A DNA stretch of 64,000 bases from Niabella agricola (GTDB taxonomy: Bacteria; Bacteroidota; Bacteroidia; Chitinophagales; Chitinophagaceae), in NCBI RefSeq assembly GCF_021538615.1, contig NZ_JAJHIZ010000002.1, positions 930,001-994,000 of the forward strand. The letters are read 5' to 3'. Shown in pieces: positions 1 to 9,016 of this stretch. The position numbers and the translations under genes were made by a program. Each line of letters starts with the position of its first letter. Positions within the stretch are counted from its first letter, which is position 1. The notes under the pieces are model-generated. The model had not been told where the DNA came from and made no database searches. It saw nothing but the letters and a program-made list of their open reading frames with translations.

Positions 1-60
1 AGAAGAAGCGTCAAACCATCGCCATGAGGACCGTAATCGTAAATTCCGGATATTTGCGGA

Positions 61-1056
61 ATGGATTTTATGGCCCCCATACAAATGGAACCGCTGGTTC
101 CGCCGATCCGGTACGCGGATAAGATTTTGCTGATCGGCTCCTGTTTTACAGAACATATCGGCAATGCGTTGGCGGAGCATAAGTTTACAACGCTTCAGAA
201 TCCACATGGAATCCTGTTTGACCCTGCCAGCGTGTACCACAGCCTGATCCGCTATATAGAAAACAAGCCTTATACGGAAGCAGATCTGTTCTATCTGAAC
301 GAAGTATGGCAATCCTGGCACCATCATTCCCGCTTTTCCGGTACCGATAAGGAAGCCGTCCTCGACCAGATGAATCGCGCATTGGAAACCGCACATCAGT
401 TCTTAAAACAAACCGGGTGGATCGTTATTACCCTGGGGTCCTCTTTTTCCTACCGGCTGAACGGTAACAATCCGCAAGCGGAGCGCACCGGGTTAAAGGT
501 GGCCAACTGCCACCGGGCACCCGGGCAGTGGTTTGATAAGAAGATGCTTGAGATTGAAGAAACGGTTTCGCTGCTGGATAATCTGTACCACCGGCTCCGC
601 ATCTTTAATCCTGAGGCGAAGCTGTTGTTTACGATCAGCCCGGTGCGGCATTTGCGAGATGGCGTGGTGGCCAATAACCGAAGCAAGGCCCGGTTGATTG
701 AAGCCGTACATCACATCGTCAACAAGTTCGACCGCCTGTATTATTTCCCGGCCTACGAACTGGTGATCGATGTACTTCGGGATTACCGGTTCTATGATGT
801 GGACCTGGCACATCCCAATTATCCGGCCACAGAATTTGTACTGGAGAAATTTACGGAAAGCTGTATTGACGAGGCTTCCCGGCAACTCATGAAGGAGCTC
901 CGGCCGTTGATGATCGCCCGGAGGCATAAACCCTTTTATCCGGAAACAAAGGCCCATCAGCAGTTCTTAAAAGCGCAGTACGAAAAAGCAAGGCGCCTGG
1001 CAGAGCAATACCCGTTTCTGGACCTGGAGGAGGAACTGGCTTATTTCAATCAATAA
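61..1056 (+). CDS. GSCFA domain-containing protein
   Basis: A 331-residue protein with the name-giving motif IGSCFTEHIG near residues 25-34. A second Ser-containing block LGSSFSYRL lies near 125, SPVRHLRDG near 193, and a DLAHPNYPA block near 249, which fits the Ser...Asp-x-x-His layout of SGNH-type hydrolases to which GSCFA proteins are related. There is no signal peptide or membrane segment, so a cytoplasmic location is likely. The substrate is not known for this family. The first ATG at 61 is used; an in-frame ATG at 70 is an alternative. It stands alone, 167 bp upstream of a co-directional alcohol dehydrogenase. Confidence 0.9.
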   Translation: MDFMAPIQMEPLVPPIRYADKILLIGSCFTEHIGNALAEHKFTTLQNPHGILFDPASVYHSLIRYIENKPYTEADLFYLNEVWQSWHHHSRFSGTDKEAVLDQMNRALETAHQFLKQTGWIVITLGSSFSYRLNGNNPQAERTGLKVANCHRAPGQWFDKKMLEIEETVSLLDNLYHRLRIFNPEAKLLFTISPVRHLRDGVVANNRSKARLIEAVHHIVNKFDRLYYFPAYELVIDVLRDYRFYDVDLAHPNYPATEFVLEKFTESCIDEASRQLMKELRPLMIARRHKPFYPETKAHQQFLKAQYEKARRLAEQYPFLDLEEELAYFNQ

Positions 1057-1223
1057 AGCGCTGCAAAGATTCATTGACTTAATGCTTCTGTGGCTCAAAA
1101 CCGGAATTCCTGTTACCTTTATATCCTGAAAATTAGGATGACGAAACCGGAGCCTGATCCTTTCAGCCCCCCGGAATTCAATGAGCAGCAACAAACATTA
1201 CACTTCTCACTAAAAAATAAAAA

Positions 1224-2267
1224 ATGATAAACGCAAAAGGATATGCCGCCCACAGTAAAACAGAAGCCCTTCAGCCCTGGGATTTTGAGCGCCGGGAAGT
1301 AGGGACAAACGATGTATTGATCGATATCTTATATTGTGGCATCTGCCATTCCGATATCCACCAGGTGCGCAGTGAGTGGGGACCTGCTATTTATCCCCTC
1401 GTACCGGGACATGAGATTGTTGGTCGCATTACAGCGGTAGGAACCAATGTATCCCAATTCAAGGTAGGCGAACTGGCCGGCATTGGCTGTATGGTTAACT
1501 CCTGCCAGCATTGCGATAGCTGCAATCATGGACAGGAGCAGTTTTGCGATAATAAGCAAACCGTATGGACCTATAACTCCAGGGACAAGGACGGTTCTGT
1601 AACCTATGGAGGTTATTCCAATAAGATTGTTTGCGACCAGCATTTTGTATTGCATGTTTCCGATAAGCTGGACCTGAAAGGAGTGGCGCCCCTGCTTTGT
1701 GCCGGCATTACGACCTACTCGCCCTTACGCAAGTGGAAGGTAGGAAAAGGGCATAAAGTAGGTGTGCTGGGTTTGGGCGGTCTGGGGCATATGGCCGTGA
1801 AATTTGCAGTTTCGTTTGGTGCGGAGGTGACCATGCTCAGCACATCACCTTCTAAGGAAGCCGATGCGAAACGGCTGGGCGCGCATAAATTTGTGCTGAC
1901 AAAAGACCCTGAGCAGGTTAAAAGCCTCGATCGCTATTTTGATTTTATCATCGATACGGTTTCCGCACCACATGATTATAATATGTACCTGCAGATGCTC
2001 AAAACAAACGGGGTGCAGATCTGTGTGGGGTTACCTCCCGAGCCGTTGAGTATTGCCGGAGGTAGTTTAATGCGGGGTAACCGGGTGCTGACAGCATCTT
2101 CTATCGGCGGCATTCCCGAAACTCAGGAAATGCTGGATTATTGCGCAGAACATAATATTGTAAGTGATATTGAGCTCATCGATATAAAGGATGTAAACAC
2201 CGCTTACGAACGCGTGTTAAAAAGCGATGTGAAATACCGGTTTGTGATTGACCTGGCTACACTTTAG
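1224..2267 (+). CDS. zinc-dependent NAD(P) alcohol dehydrogenase (AdhC/YahK-like)
   Basis: A 347-residue medium-chain dehydrogenase that oxidises alcohols or reduces aldehydes with NAD(P). Catalytic-zinc ligands are visible as CGICHSD (Cys38), GHE (His63-Glu64) and LLCAG (Cys159). The structural-zinc lobe has four cysteines at about 94, 97, 100 and 108. The Rossmann glycine motif GLGGLGHM is at 183-190. Length and motif order match the cinnamyl-alcohol-dehydrogenase-like YahK/AdhC group; the physiological aldehyde cannot be told from sequence. The gene ends in a region with long inverted repeats shared with the convergent galM gene. Confidence 0.93.
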   Translation: MINAKGYAAHSKTEALQPWDFERREVGTNDVLIDILYCGICHSDIHQVRSEWGPAIYPLVPGHEIVGRITAVGTNVSQFKVGELAGIGCMVNSCQHCDSCNHGQEQFCDNKQTVWTYNSRDKDGSVTYGGYSNKIVCDQHFVLHVSDKLDLKGVAPLLCAGITTYSPLRKWKVGKGHKVGVLGLGGLGHMAVKFAVSFGAEVTMLSTSPSKEADAKRLGAHKFVLTKDPEQVKSLDRYFDFIIDTVSAPHDYNMYLQMLKTNGVQICVGLPPEPLSIAGGSLMRGNRVLTASSIGGIPETQEMLDYCAEHNIVSDIELIDIKDVNTAYERVLKSDVKYRFVIDLATL

Positions 2268-2271
2268 TTTT

Positions 2272-2397
2272 GAGAATAGAGGATCCAGATTTGAGCTTTC
2301 AGAATCGAGATTTGAGCAAGCACGTAGTAGTTGATTGACACGGGACCTGTGTGCCGGCAAACCCAATTGATTTCTCAAATCTGGATCCTCGATTCTC
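2272..2397. repeat. 24-bp inverted repeat between convergent genes
   Basis: The arms at 2272-2295 and 2374-2397 are reverse complements over 24 bases with one mismatch, and part of the arm is repeated directly near 2301-2317. The element fills the gap between the stop codons of the alcohol dehydrogenase and galM. A bidirectional terminator or an intergenic palindromic repeat are both possible. Confidence 0.7.
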
Positions 2398-2398
2398 G

Positions 2399-3439
2399 CT
2401 ACTCCTTCTCCGTAAGCCGGTATGTCGTTTTTGTCTGGTATACTTCACCCGGACGTAAAACCGTATTGGGAAAGGAGGGAATATTGATCGCATTGGGATG
2501 TACCTGTGTTTCAAAACAAAAGCCAGAGAAAGTAGTATATTGCTGTCCGCTCTTTCCTTTGATATCGGGTGAGCCATAGCTGTTGTACAGGTGAACGAGC
2601 GGTTCTGTGGTATATACTTCAAGTTTTATATCTTCTTCATCGCACCAGGCTTCCGCTGCTATGTTTTGTATGCCCGGGTTGTCCAGCGGATAGCTGATAT
2701 CGATGCCCTGCTCGGGGTTTTCAATATTGCCGGTTTCCCGCCAGTTGCTGAAATCATTTCTTGTGCCGATTACCGGAAGCACATTTCCTGTAGTGCAATA
2801 ATTGGCATCCTGTTCCAGGTAATTCGAAGCGTGGATGCGCAGGTGCTGTTGATCAATGCGGCCTTTCCCGTTGTTCAGGTTAAAATAGCTGTGATGGGTG
2901 ATGTTCACTGCGGTTGGCTGATCCGTTGTGGCCCGGTATTCATAACTGAATTCATTGTCCTCATTCAGGGAGAAAATGATCTGCACCGTGAGATTTCCGG
3001 GAAATCCTTCCTCACCGTCCGGACTAACATATTGCAATACCACATGACCATCGGTTGCAGAAACCTTGTCCCAGACTTTTTTATCGAAACCTTCAACACC
3101 ACCATGCAACTGGTAACCAGGATTTGTGCTGTTTAAGGAATATGTTTTGTTATCAATGGTAATGGCTGCATGATTGATCCGGTTGGCATAGCGTCCGATA
3201 GCGGCTCCGTAATAAGGGTAATGCTGAAGGTATTCCTCCGACCAGTATTCCTGCGGTGTATCAAATCCTAAAACAATATCATTAAAAGTTCCATCCGATT
3301 TCCGTACTTTTATCGACATGATAATAGCGCCGTAATTCGTAACCGTTGCTTCTGTACCGGAGCCGTTTTTAAGGGTGAACACATACACATTTTTTCCATT
3401 GGGATGCTGCGTAGCAAGCTGCTCAGTTATTTCAATCAT
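2399..3439 (-). CDS. galM: aldose 1-epimerase (mutarotase)
   Basis: Interconverts alpha and beta anomers of galactose or glucose, feeding alpha-galactose to GalK. The 346-residue protein carries the catalytic-acid motif NITHHSYFNL near 179-188 and the catalytic-base block CFETQ (Glu310), plus GRYANRI near 82-88 typical of GalM. No signal peptide is visible, so it is probably cytoplasmic, unlike the lipoprotein mutarotases common in this phylum. It is divergent from galK with only 35 bp between start codons, which points to a shared control region and a Leloir-pathway role. Confidence 0.93.
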   Translation of the reverse strand: MIEITEQLATQHPNGKNVYVFTLKNGSGTEATVTNYGAIIMSIKVRKSDGTFNDIVLGFDTPQEYWSEEYLQHYPYYGAAIGRYANRINHAAITIDNKTYSLNSTNPGYQLHGGVEGFDKKVWDKVSATDGHVVLQYVSPDGEEGFPGNLTVQIIFSLNEDNEFSYEYRATTDQPTAVNITHHSYFNLNNGKGRIDQQHLRIHASNYLEQDANYCTTGNVLPVIGTRNDFSNWRETGNIENPEQGIDISYPLDNPGIQNIAAEAWCDEEDIKLEVYTTEPLVHLYNSYGSPDIKGKSGQQYTTFSGFCFETQVHPNAINIPSFPNTVLRPGEVYQTKTTYRLTEKE

Positions 3440-3446
3440 GAACGTT

Positions 3447-3454
3447 TAATTTTG
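3447..3454 (+). promoter_or_regulatory. -7 promoter element of galK
   Basis: TAATTTTG matches the Bacteroidota -7 consensus TAnnTTTG, 20 bp upstream of the galK ATG inside the 35-bp galM/galK divergent gap. Confidence 0.55.
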
Positions 3455-3474
3455 ATAAAAATAATATAATTGTT

Positions 3475-4635
3475 ATGACCATTGGAGATTTGCAAAAAGA
3501 ATTTGAAAAAAAATACCATAAGCCGGCGGAACATATTTTCTTTTGTCCGGGGCGCGTTAACCTGATCGGGGAGCATATTGATTACAATGGTGGACAGGTA
3601 ATGCCCTGCGCCATTTCTTTAGGCACCACTTTACTGGTTGCAAAAAACGAAGACCGGCAGTTCCGTTTTCATGCGCTGGACTTTCCGGAAACCACAACCA
3701 TCGCTTTCAGCCAGGACGGGTATAGCAAACAGGGGCCGGAATGGTTCAACTACCCGTTGGGAGTGATCCATGAATTTCAGAAAAAGGGAACCGGGATCAC
3801 CGGTCTGGATTTTTTATTTTCCGGTAACCTGCCGATTGGATCCGGACTGTCTTCCAGTGCCTCGATCGAAGTACTGACGGCTTTTGCGCTGAATGAGCTG
3901 TTCGCCGGCGGACTTACCCGGGTAGACCTGGCGATACTGGGCAAGAAAGTGGAGAATGATTTTATGGGACTCAACAGCGGTATCATGGACCAGTTTGCCG
4001 TGGCTGTAGGCAAGGAAGCTCATGCGGTTTTATTAAATACTGATACCCTGGAATATGAGTACCTGCCTTTTGAGATCGGCGACTATGTACTGGCGATTAT
4101 CAATAGCAATAAACCCCGCAAACTGGTAGAGTCTAAATACAATGAACGCTTCAGCGAATGTCGCGAAGCATTGAAACGGCTTCAGGACAAATTCCCGGTG
4201 CAACATCTCGTTGAGATCAGTGTAGATGATTTTGAGCAGAACAAAGGCTTGCTAAATGATCCGGTATTGGAAAAACGCGCCCTGCATGTGATCGCAGAAA
4301 ATGATCGCGTTAAAAAAGCAAAGGAAGCATTGACCGGTGGCGATATCGAAACATTTGGAAAATTGATGTATGCTTCGCATGACTCCCTGCAGCAACTGTA
4401 TGAAGTATCCGGGATAGAGTTGGATGCTATTGTTGATTTTTGCAGAACCTATAAGGACTGCATTGGTGCGCGGATGACCGGTGCCGGTTTTGGTGGTTGT
4501 GCCATCGCCCTGATCAAAAAAGACAGTTTTGATGATTTTGCAGAAAAGGTAACAACAGCTTATGAGGAGAAGATCGGTTACAAACCGGGCGTGTTTTCTT
4601 CAGTGATCGCCGAAGGGGTACGTACGTTGATATAA
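3475..4635 (+). CDS. galK: galactokinase
   Basis: Phosphorylates alpha-D-galactose with ATP to galactose-1-phosphate. The 386-residue GHMP kinase shows the galactokinase signature GRVNLIGEHIDYNGG at 26-40, the phosphate loop GNLPIGSGLSSSAS at about 117-130, and the C-terminal GHMP motif MTGAGFGGCAIAL. It is divergent from galM and followed directly by a strong hairpin terminator, so it is probably monocistronic. No galT or galE lies nearby, so the rest of the pathway must be elsewhere. Confidence 0.96.
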   Translation: MTIGDLQKEFEKKYHKPAEHIFFCPGRVNLIGEHIDYNGGQVMPCAISLGTTLLVAKNEDRQFRFHALDFPETTTIAFSQDGYSKQGPEWFNYPLGVIHEFQKKGTGITGLDFLFSGNLPIGSGLSSSASIEVLTAFALNELFAGGLTRVDLAILGKKVENDFMGLNSGIMDQFAVAVGKEAHAVLLNTDTLEYEYLPFEIGDYVLAIINSNKPRKLVESKYNERFSECREALKRLQDKFPVQHLVEISVDDFEQNKGLLNDPVLEKRALHVIAENDRVKKAKEALTGGDIETFGKLMYASHDSLQQLYEVSGIELDAIVDFCRTYKDCIGARMTGAGFGGCAIALIKKDSFDDFAEKVTTAYEEKIGYKPGVFSSVIAEGVRTLI

Positions 4636-4653
4636 AGGAATAGCAACCCAATG

Positions 4654-4690
4654 AAAAAGATCCCGGCTATTTTGTAGCCGGGATCTTTTT
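4654..4690 (+). terminator. rho-independent terminator after galK
   Basis: A perfect 16-bp stem (4654-4669 with 4675-4690), loop TTTTG, ending in TTTTT. The A-run on the other arm could also allow termination on the minus strand. Confidence 0.9.
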
Positions 4691-4993
4691 CATAATGTAG
4701 TACCGGAAAATTGGAGGAATATGGTGGCGAATGCGACCGCTGTCAATGCCGGTCTCAGGCCTTCCGGTAGCCCAATGCAGATGTTTTCTATATGGTACAC
4801 CCAATACCGTTTCCTTAAGGTACTATCACTAGGAAAGCGTTTCATAAATCTTCAGTTGCTTGCAGCAGTTGTGTGAAAATCTGAGAAACCTGTGAACAAT
4901 AAATTTAGACGCCGGTGTACAAAGGAAGCGACATTGATTGTACACCTATAAAACAAGGTTATTTTTTAATATTCTCCGCAAGAAAATTTTCTC
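4691..4993. other. intergenic gap with an 8-bp inverted repeat
   Basis: No supported gene. The only structure I see is GGTGTACA at 4914-4921 matched by TGTACACC at 4939-4946, a perfect inverted pair with a 17-nt loop just past the GH88 stop codon. Confidence 0.5.
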
Positions 4994-6181
4994 CTATTTC
5001 AGCACCCATTGCTTATAACGGTCCAGTGCTTCCATATAATAATAATCTGCATAGGACAGGGATACATTTACTTCTGAGTTCCCCGGCAGGTGTCCCACGC
5101 TTTGGGTAAGCATAAAACCTTTGCTGCCACCCGGCTGCGATTTATAGGTGGTAGACATCGACCGGATCATGGTGGTGGCGTCAGCAATATACCGGGTCTT
5201 TTGCTTTGGATTGCCGTATTGCGCCAGTTCCAGCAGGGCAGAAGCCAGTACTGCGGCAGCAGAAACATCCCGTGGAGCCCTGGGAATATCGGGAGCATTG
5301 AAATCCCAGTAAGGCACTTTATCCTTCGGCAGGTTGGGATGGTTCAGGATAAACGCGGCGATCTTATGCGCATGCGCCAGGTATTCCGGCTTTTTGGTAA
5401 AGCGGTACATCATGGTATATCCATAAAGCCCCCAGGCCTGTCCGCGTGCCCAGGCCGATTCATTGGCATATCCCTGATGCGTTACCTTTTTTAAAACGGC
5501 GCCGGTAACTGTATCATAATCCACTGCATGATAACTGCTGCCATCGGGGCGGAAATGATTCTTTAATGTAGTGTTGGCATGGTTTTCCGCAATTTCAGCC
5601 AGGTGCTTGCCACCCCCGTTCCGGGAAGCCCATTCCAGTAATTCCAGGTTCATCATATTGTCGATGATCACCGGGGCATTGAATTTTTTGCTTTTATTCC
5701 ACGACTGGATGGCCTTCATACCTGGCTTGTAGCGTTTGGTAGCCGTTTCAGCAGCGGTAAGGATCACTTCTTTGTAATGAGGGTCTTTTGTAATGGCATA
5801 GGCATTGCCAAAACTGCAAAAGATCATAAAACCAATATCATGATTACCGGTGTAATATTTGATCGGCTCCTCCGGCACCAGCCGTTTTTTTGCTTCTGTC
5901 AGAATCTGCGGATCCCTGGTAGCCTTATAGATCAGCCACAGCGTACCGGGATAGAACCCACTGGTCCACCAATCAGTTGCAGATGCCACCAGCTTATCTT
6001 TAGCAGGATCATAATTCTGGGGCATTTTATCAGCTGGTATGTTTTTCATCAGTAGTTTGTACTGGCTTGCGGCAAAAGCCTCATCTTTTTTGATCAGTGC
6101 CCGCATATCTTTTTGAGCACTTGCATTTAAAAAACAACAGATCAGCCCGGCAGCAATGCCCGTTTTAAGAACGCCTTTCAT
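4994..6181 (-). CDS. glycoside hydrolase family 88 protein (unsaturated glucuronyl hydrolase-like)
   Basis: Members hydrate and cleave the delta-4,5-unsaturated uronic acid left at the end of oligosaccharides by polysaccharide lyases. The 395-residue protein starts with a signal peptide (about 1-23, ending NASAQ), so it acts in the periplasm. The two conserved aspartates fit HDIGFM (Asp115) and IIDNMMNLELLEWA (Asp174), and the GH88 block WARGQAWGLYG is near 246. It is divergent from a heparinase II/III-like gene 107 bp away, consistent with a lyase/hydrolase pair acting on one uronate-rich polymer. GH105 is the main alternative. Confidence 0.9.
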   Translation of the reverse strand: MKGVLKTGIAAGLICCFLNASAQKDMRALIKKDEAFAASQYKLLMKNIPADKMPQNYDPAKDKLVASATDWWTSGFYPGTLWLIYKATRDPQILTEAKKRLVPEEPIKYYTGNHDIGFMIFCSFGNAYAITKDPHYKEVILTAAETATKRYKPGMKAIQSWNKSKKFNAPVIIDNMMNLELLEWASRNGGGKHLAEIAENHANTTLKNHFRPDGSSYHAVDYDTVTGAVLKKVTHQGYANESAWARGQAWGLYGYTMMYRFTKKPEYLAHAHKIAAFILNHPNLPKDKVPYWDFNAPDIPRAPRDVSAAAVLASALLELAQYGNPKQKTRYIADATTMIRSMSTTYKSQPGGSKGFMLTQSVGHLPGNSEVNVSLSYADYYYMEALDRYKQWVLK

Positions 6182-6288
6182 TAAAAGAAATTTAAAAAGT
6201 TAAAAGATCAACGGGCAAAATAATAAAAAATAAAAGGTTCCGGTAATAATCCTGATACTTAAGTATTTTTAGTCCCAAAACTCGAATT

Positions 6289-8166
6289 ATGAAACCGATT
6301 GCGCATATGATCTGCTGGTTGCTGCTTCTATTGGGTACGAATGCTTTTTCGCAGCAAAACACAATGGACAGGGTGTTGGGAAAAGCACATCCGCGTCTGC
6401 TGCTTACAAAAGACGAAGAAGCGCAGGTTAAGCAGGCAATGGACCAGCACCCCGATCTGAAGCGGGCGCACCATTTGCTGCTGGAAGCATCAGACCGGAT
6501 CTGTACAGCACCGCCGCTGGAACATAAGAAAATCGGGAAACGGCTGCTTTCAGTTTCAAGGGAGGCGATTCGGCGGATTTTTTTCCTTTCCTATGCCTGG
6601 CGTATGACAGGCAACAAAAAATACCGGGATGTGGCCGAACAGCAATTATTAACGATCAGTTCTTTTGCCGACTGGAATCCCACGCACTACCTGGATGTGG
6701 CCGAAATGACCATGGCGGCTGCCATCGGGTACGACTGGTTATACAACGAACTTTCCGAAAATTCGAGAAAGGAAATCAAAGATGCGATTCTCGAAAAAGG
6801 GATCCGTACCTCTTTTGATTCCAGATACAATTCCTGGCTCAAGGTGGAAAACAACTGGAACCAGGTTTGCAACGCCGGGCTGGCTTATGGTGCCTGGGCC
6901 ATTTATGAATCGGATCCAGAGCAATGCAGCCAGGTGATCCGCCGTGCCATAGAATCCATCAAGATCCCGATGAAACAATATGCACCGGATGGCGCTTATC
7001 CCGAGGGCTATGGTTACTGGAGTTATGGAACTACGTATAATGTATTTTTCCTGGATGCCCTCGAGCAATTAACCGGAAGCGATGAGGGGCTAAGCGCATT
7101 GCCCGGCTTTCTGAAAACAGCGGATTATTTCCAACACATGATCGCGCCGAGTGGGTTGCCGTTTAACTATGCCGATTCCGGTCCGGGTGCTGAATCCAAC
7201 GGCGCCATGTTCTGGTTTGCCAAAAAATTAAACCGGCCTTCACTGGCCTGGAATGAGCTGCAGTTCCTGCACACCGATAAAAACAAACGGGCATTGGAAG
7301 GCGACCGCTTTTTGCCTGCGCTCCTGGTTTGGGGCAAACAGCTGACTGACGCTAATATAGCGCCACCGGAAAAAACATTTTGGGAAGGGGCAGGAGCCAG
7401 CCCCGTAGTGATGATGCGTACCAGCTGGACCAACCCGGATGCGCTGTTCCTGGGCTTTAAGGCGGGGTCTCCTTACGTGAACCATGCGCATATGGATGAA
7501 GGGGCATTTGTATTTGAAGCGGAAGGTGTTCGCTGGGCCATGGATTTCGGTATGCAGAACTATGAATCGCTGGAATCCAAAGGACTGAATATCTGGCAGC
7601 GTACGCAACATTCCCAACGCTGGACCGTTTTCCGGTATACCAATTATGCACACAGCACCCTTACGTTTGATGATAGTTTGCAGCGTATGGAAGGGGTGAC
7701 TGCGATTACGCGCTATGGCGACCGGCCGGAGTTTCGTTTTGCCCAGTCGGATCTGTCGCCTGTTTACAAAGGACAAGTAAAACGGGCGGTACGAGGTGTG
7801 GCACTTAAAGGCAGCGCTTATGGACTTATACAGGATGAGATCGAAACCGGCGATGAAGCCGTAAATATGCAGTGGCGTATGCTGACCTCCGCAAATGTTG
7901 AAATAAAATCATCCAATGAAGTGATATTAAAGAAGAACGGTAAAACGCTCCGGATGCAGATCCTGGCGGATCAGCCGGTTACCGTGAAGACCTGGAGTAC
8001 GGCGCCCGCCAATGATTATGACGCACCCAACCCCGGAACGGTATTGATCGGCTTTGAGACAAGGTTACCGGTAAAAAGCAGTAAGCGTTTTGTAGTATGG
8101 CTGGTTCCGGAGAATCATGCATCGAAGGTGGACGCAAAGATCGTTCCGCTCAGCGATTGGAAATGA
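6289..8166 (+). CDS. heparinase II/III family protein (putative polysaccharide lyase)
   Basis: A 625-residue secreted protein with a signal peptide (1-21). The N-terminal half is an alpha/alpha toroid with NNWNQVCNAG near 188 and YPEGYGYWSYG near 237. The C-terminal half is the beta-sandwich Hepar_II_III domain with HAHMDEGAFVFEAEG near 399. These positions match PL12/PL15/PL21-like lyases that cleave uronate-containing polysaccharides by beta-elimination; the polymer is not predictable. It is divergent from GH88, which would process the unsaturated product. No SusC/SusD pair is adjacent. Confidence 0.9.
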   Translation: MKPIAHMICWLLLLLGTNAFSQQNTMDRVLGKAHPRLLLTKDEEAQVKQAMDQHPDLKRAHHLLLEASDRICTAPPLEHKKIGKRLLSVSREAIRRIFFLSYAWRMTGNKKYRDVAEQQLLTISSFADWNPTHYLDVAEMTMAAAIGYDWLYNELSENSRKEIKDAILEKGIRTSFDSRYNSWLKVENNWNQVCNAGLAYGAWAIYESDPEQCSQVIRRAIESIKIPMKQYAPDGAYPEGYGYWSYGTTYNVFFLDALEQLTGSDEGLSALPGFLKTADYFQHMIAPSGLPFNYADSGPGAESNGAMFWFAKKLNRPSLAWNELQFLHTDKNKRALEGDRFLPALLVWGKQLTDANIAPPEKTFWEGAGASPVVMMRTSWTNPDALFLGFKAGSPYVNHAHMDEGAFVFEAEGVRWAMDFGMQNYESLESKGLNIWQRTQHSQRWTVFRYTNYAHSTLTFDDSLQRMEGVTAITRYGDRPEFRFAQSDLSPVYKGQVKRAVRGVALKGSAYGLIQDEIETGDEAVNMQWRMLTSANVEIKSSNEVILKKNGKTLRMQILADQPVTVKTWSTAPANDYDAPNPGTVLIGFETRLPVKSSKRFVVWLVPENHASKVDAKIVPLSDWK

Positions 8167-8203
8167 CGGCTACCTGGAACAGGCAGTTAAAAATAATGGA
8201 GCA

Positions 8204-8758
8204 TTAATCTGCCTTGAGCGGAGGACCTACCACTTTCATTCCATGATCCGCAAAAACGTTGGCAATTACTTCTTTCGTGGGAGTACTCGTCCACTGGCTG
8301 GTGGCCGCAAAGAAATCTTCCATACGACCGGCCGGACAGTAGGAAACAATGACACGGCCCCTTTCGGTAAGCTGTATAAATGCATGGGGCACACGCCGGG
8401 GTAGAAATATCGTATCGCCGGGAGTCATATCGTATAGATCGTCTCCCACACGGAACCGGTATTTTCCTTCCAGCACATAAAACCATTCATCCTGGTTCAG
8501 GTGTAAATGCAAGGGTGGACCGCCTTTATAGGTCAGGCTTGTTTGCTCAAAAACAGCCAGCCTGCTATCTGTATCCTTCCCCGATATTTTGATATCCAAC
8601 TGGTTCAGGGTTACTCCTTTCATGTTATAAGGAATGCCAAACCGGGCCTCACCGGCAGGAACTTTAAAACCCTTTACAGTCTGCTGTACATTGATCGCTT
8701 TTGTCTTCATCCATGCGAAGAGCGAAAGCACTACAGCAATAAATTGATTACGTTTCAT
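8204..8758 (-). CDS. cupin domain-containing secreted protein
   Basis: A 184-residue protein with an N-terminal hydrophobic leader (about 1-22). The cupin core has the metal ligands His84, His86 and Glu91 (PLHLHLNQDEW) and His125 (VPHAF), with the GD and PGD turns expected of a small cupin_2 barrel. The activity is unknown; members range from isomerases to dioxygenases. It is convergent with the heparinase-like gene and may belong to the same carbohydrate group, but nothing links them directly. Confidence 0.85.
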   Translation of the reverse strand: MKRNQFIAVVLSLFAWMKTKAINVQQTVKGFKVPAGEARFGIPYNMKGVTLNQLDIKISGKDTDSRLAVFEQTSLTYKGGPPLHLHLNQDEWFYVLEGKYRFRVGDDLYDMTPGDTIFLPRRVPHAFIQLTERGRVIVSYCPAGRMEDFFAATSQWTSTPTKEVIANVFADHGMKVVGPPLKAD

Positions 8759-8977
8759 GGCTATATATTGAATGACAGGAATGTATTACAGTAAATCCAG
8801 AACTTCGCCTGTGCCAGGATGAGGATTACTATATGAATTTGCACATTTTTTTAATATATATAGCTCCCGGTATGCAACAATGCGGAATATTGTATTAACC
8901 AATGAATGAGGTAGTTGGTACAATTTCCAGGTAAATTACTGTTGTTCTGTTTTGCGTAATAAATGCAGCCGTTCGCG

Positions 8978-8985
8978 TATTTTTG
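8978..8985 (+). promoter_or_regulatory. -7 promoter element of the rhomboid gene
   Basis: TATTTTTG fits TAnnTTTG. It lies 31 bp upstream of the ATG at 9017 and would sit inside the gene if the in-frame ATG at 8963 were the start, so it favours 9017. Confidence 0.5.
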
Positions 8986-9016
8986 GTTAGAAAAATCGTT
9001 TAAAACCACCCTGCTC

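Noticed and set aside
8963..9016. Longer start for the rhomboid gene
   Set aside because: It would place the TAnnTTTG promoter element inside the coding region and adds 18 residues before the first membrane helix.
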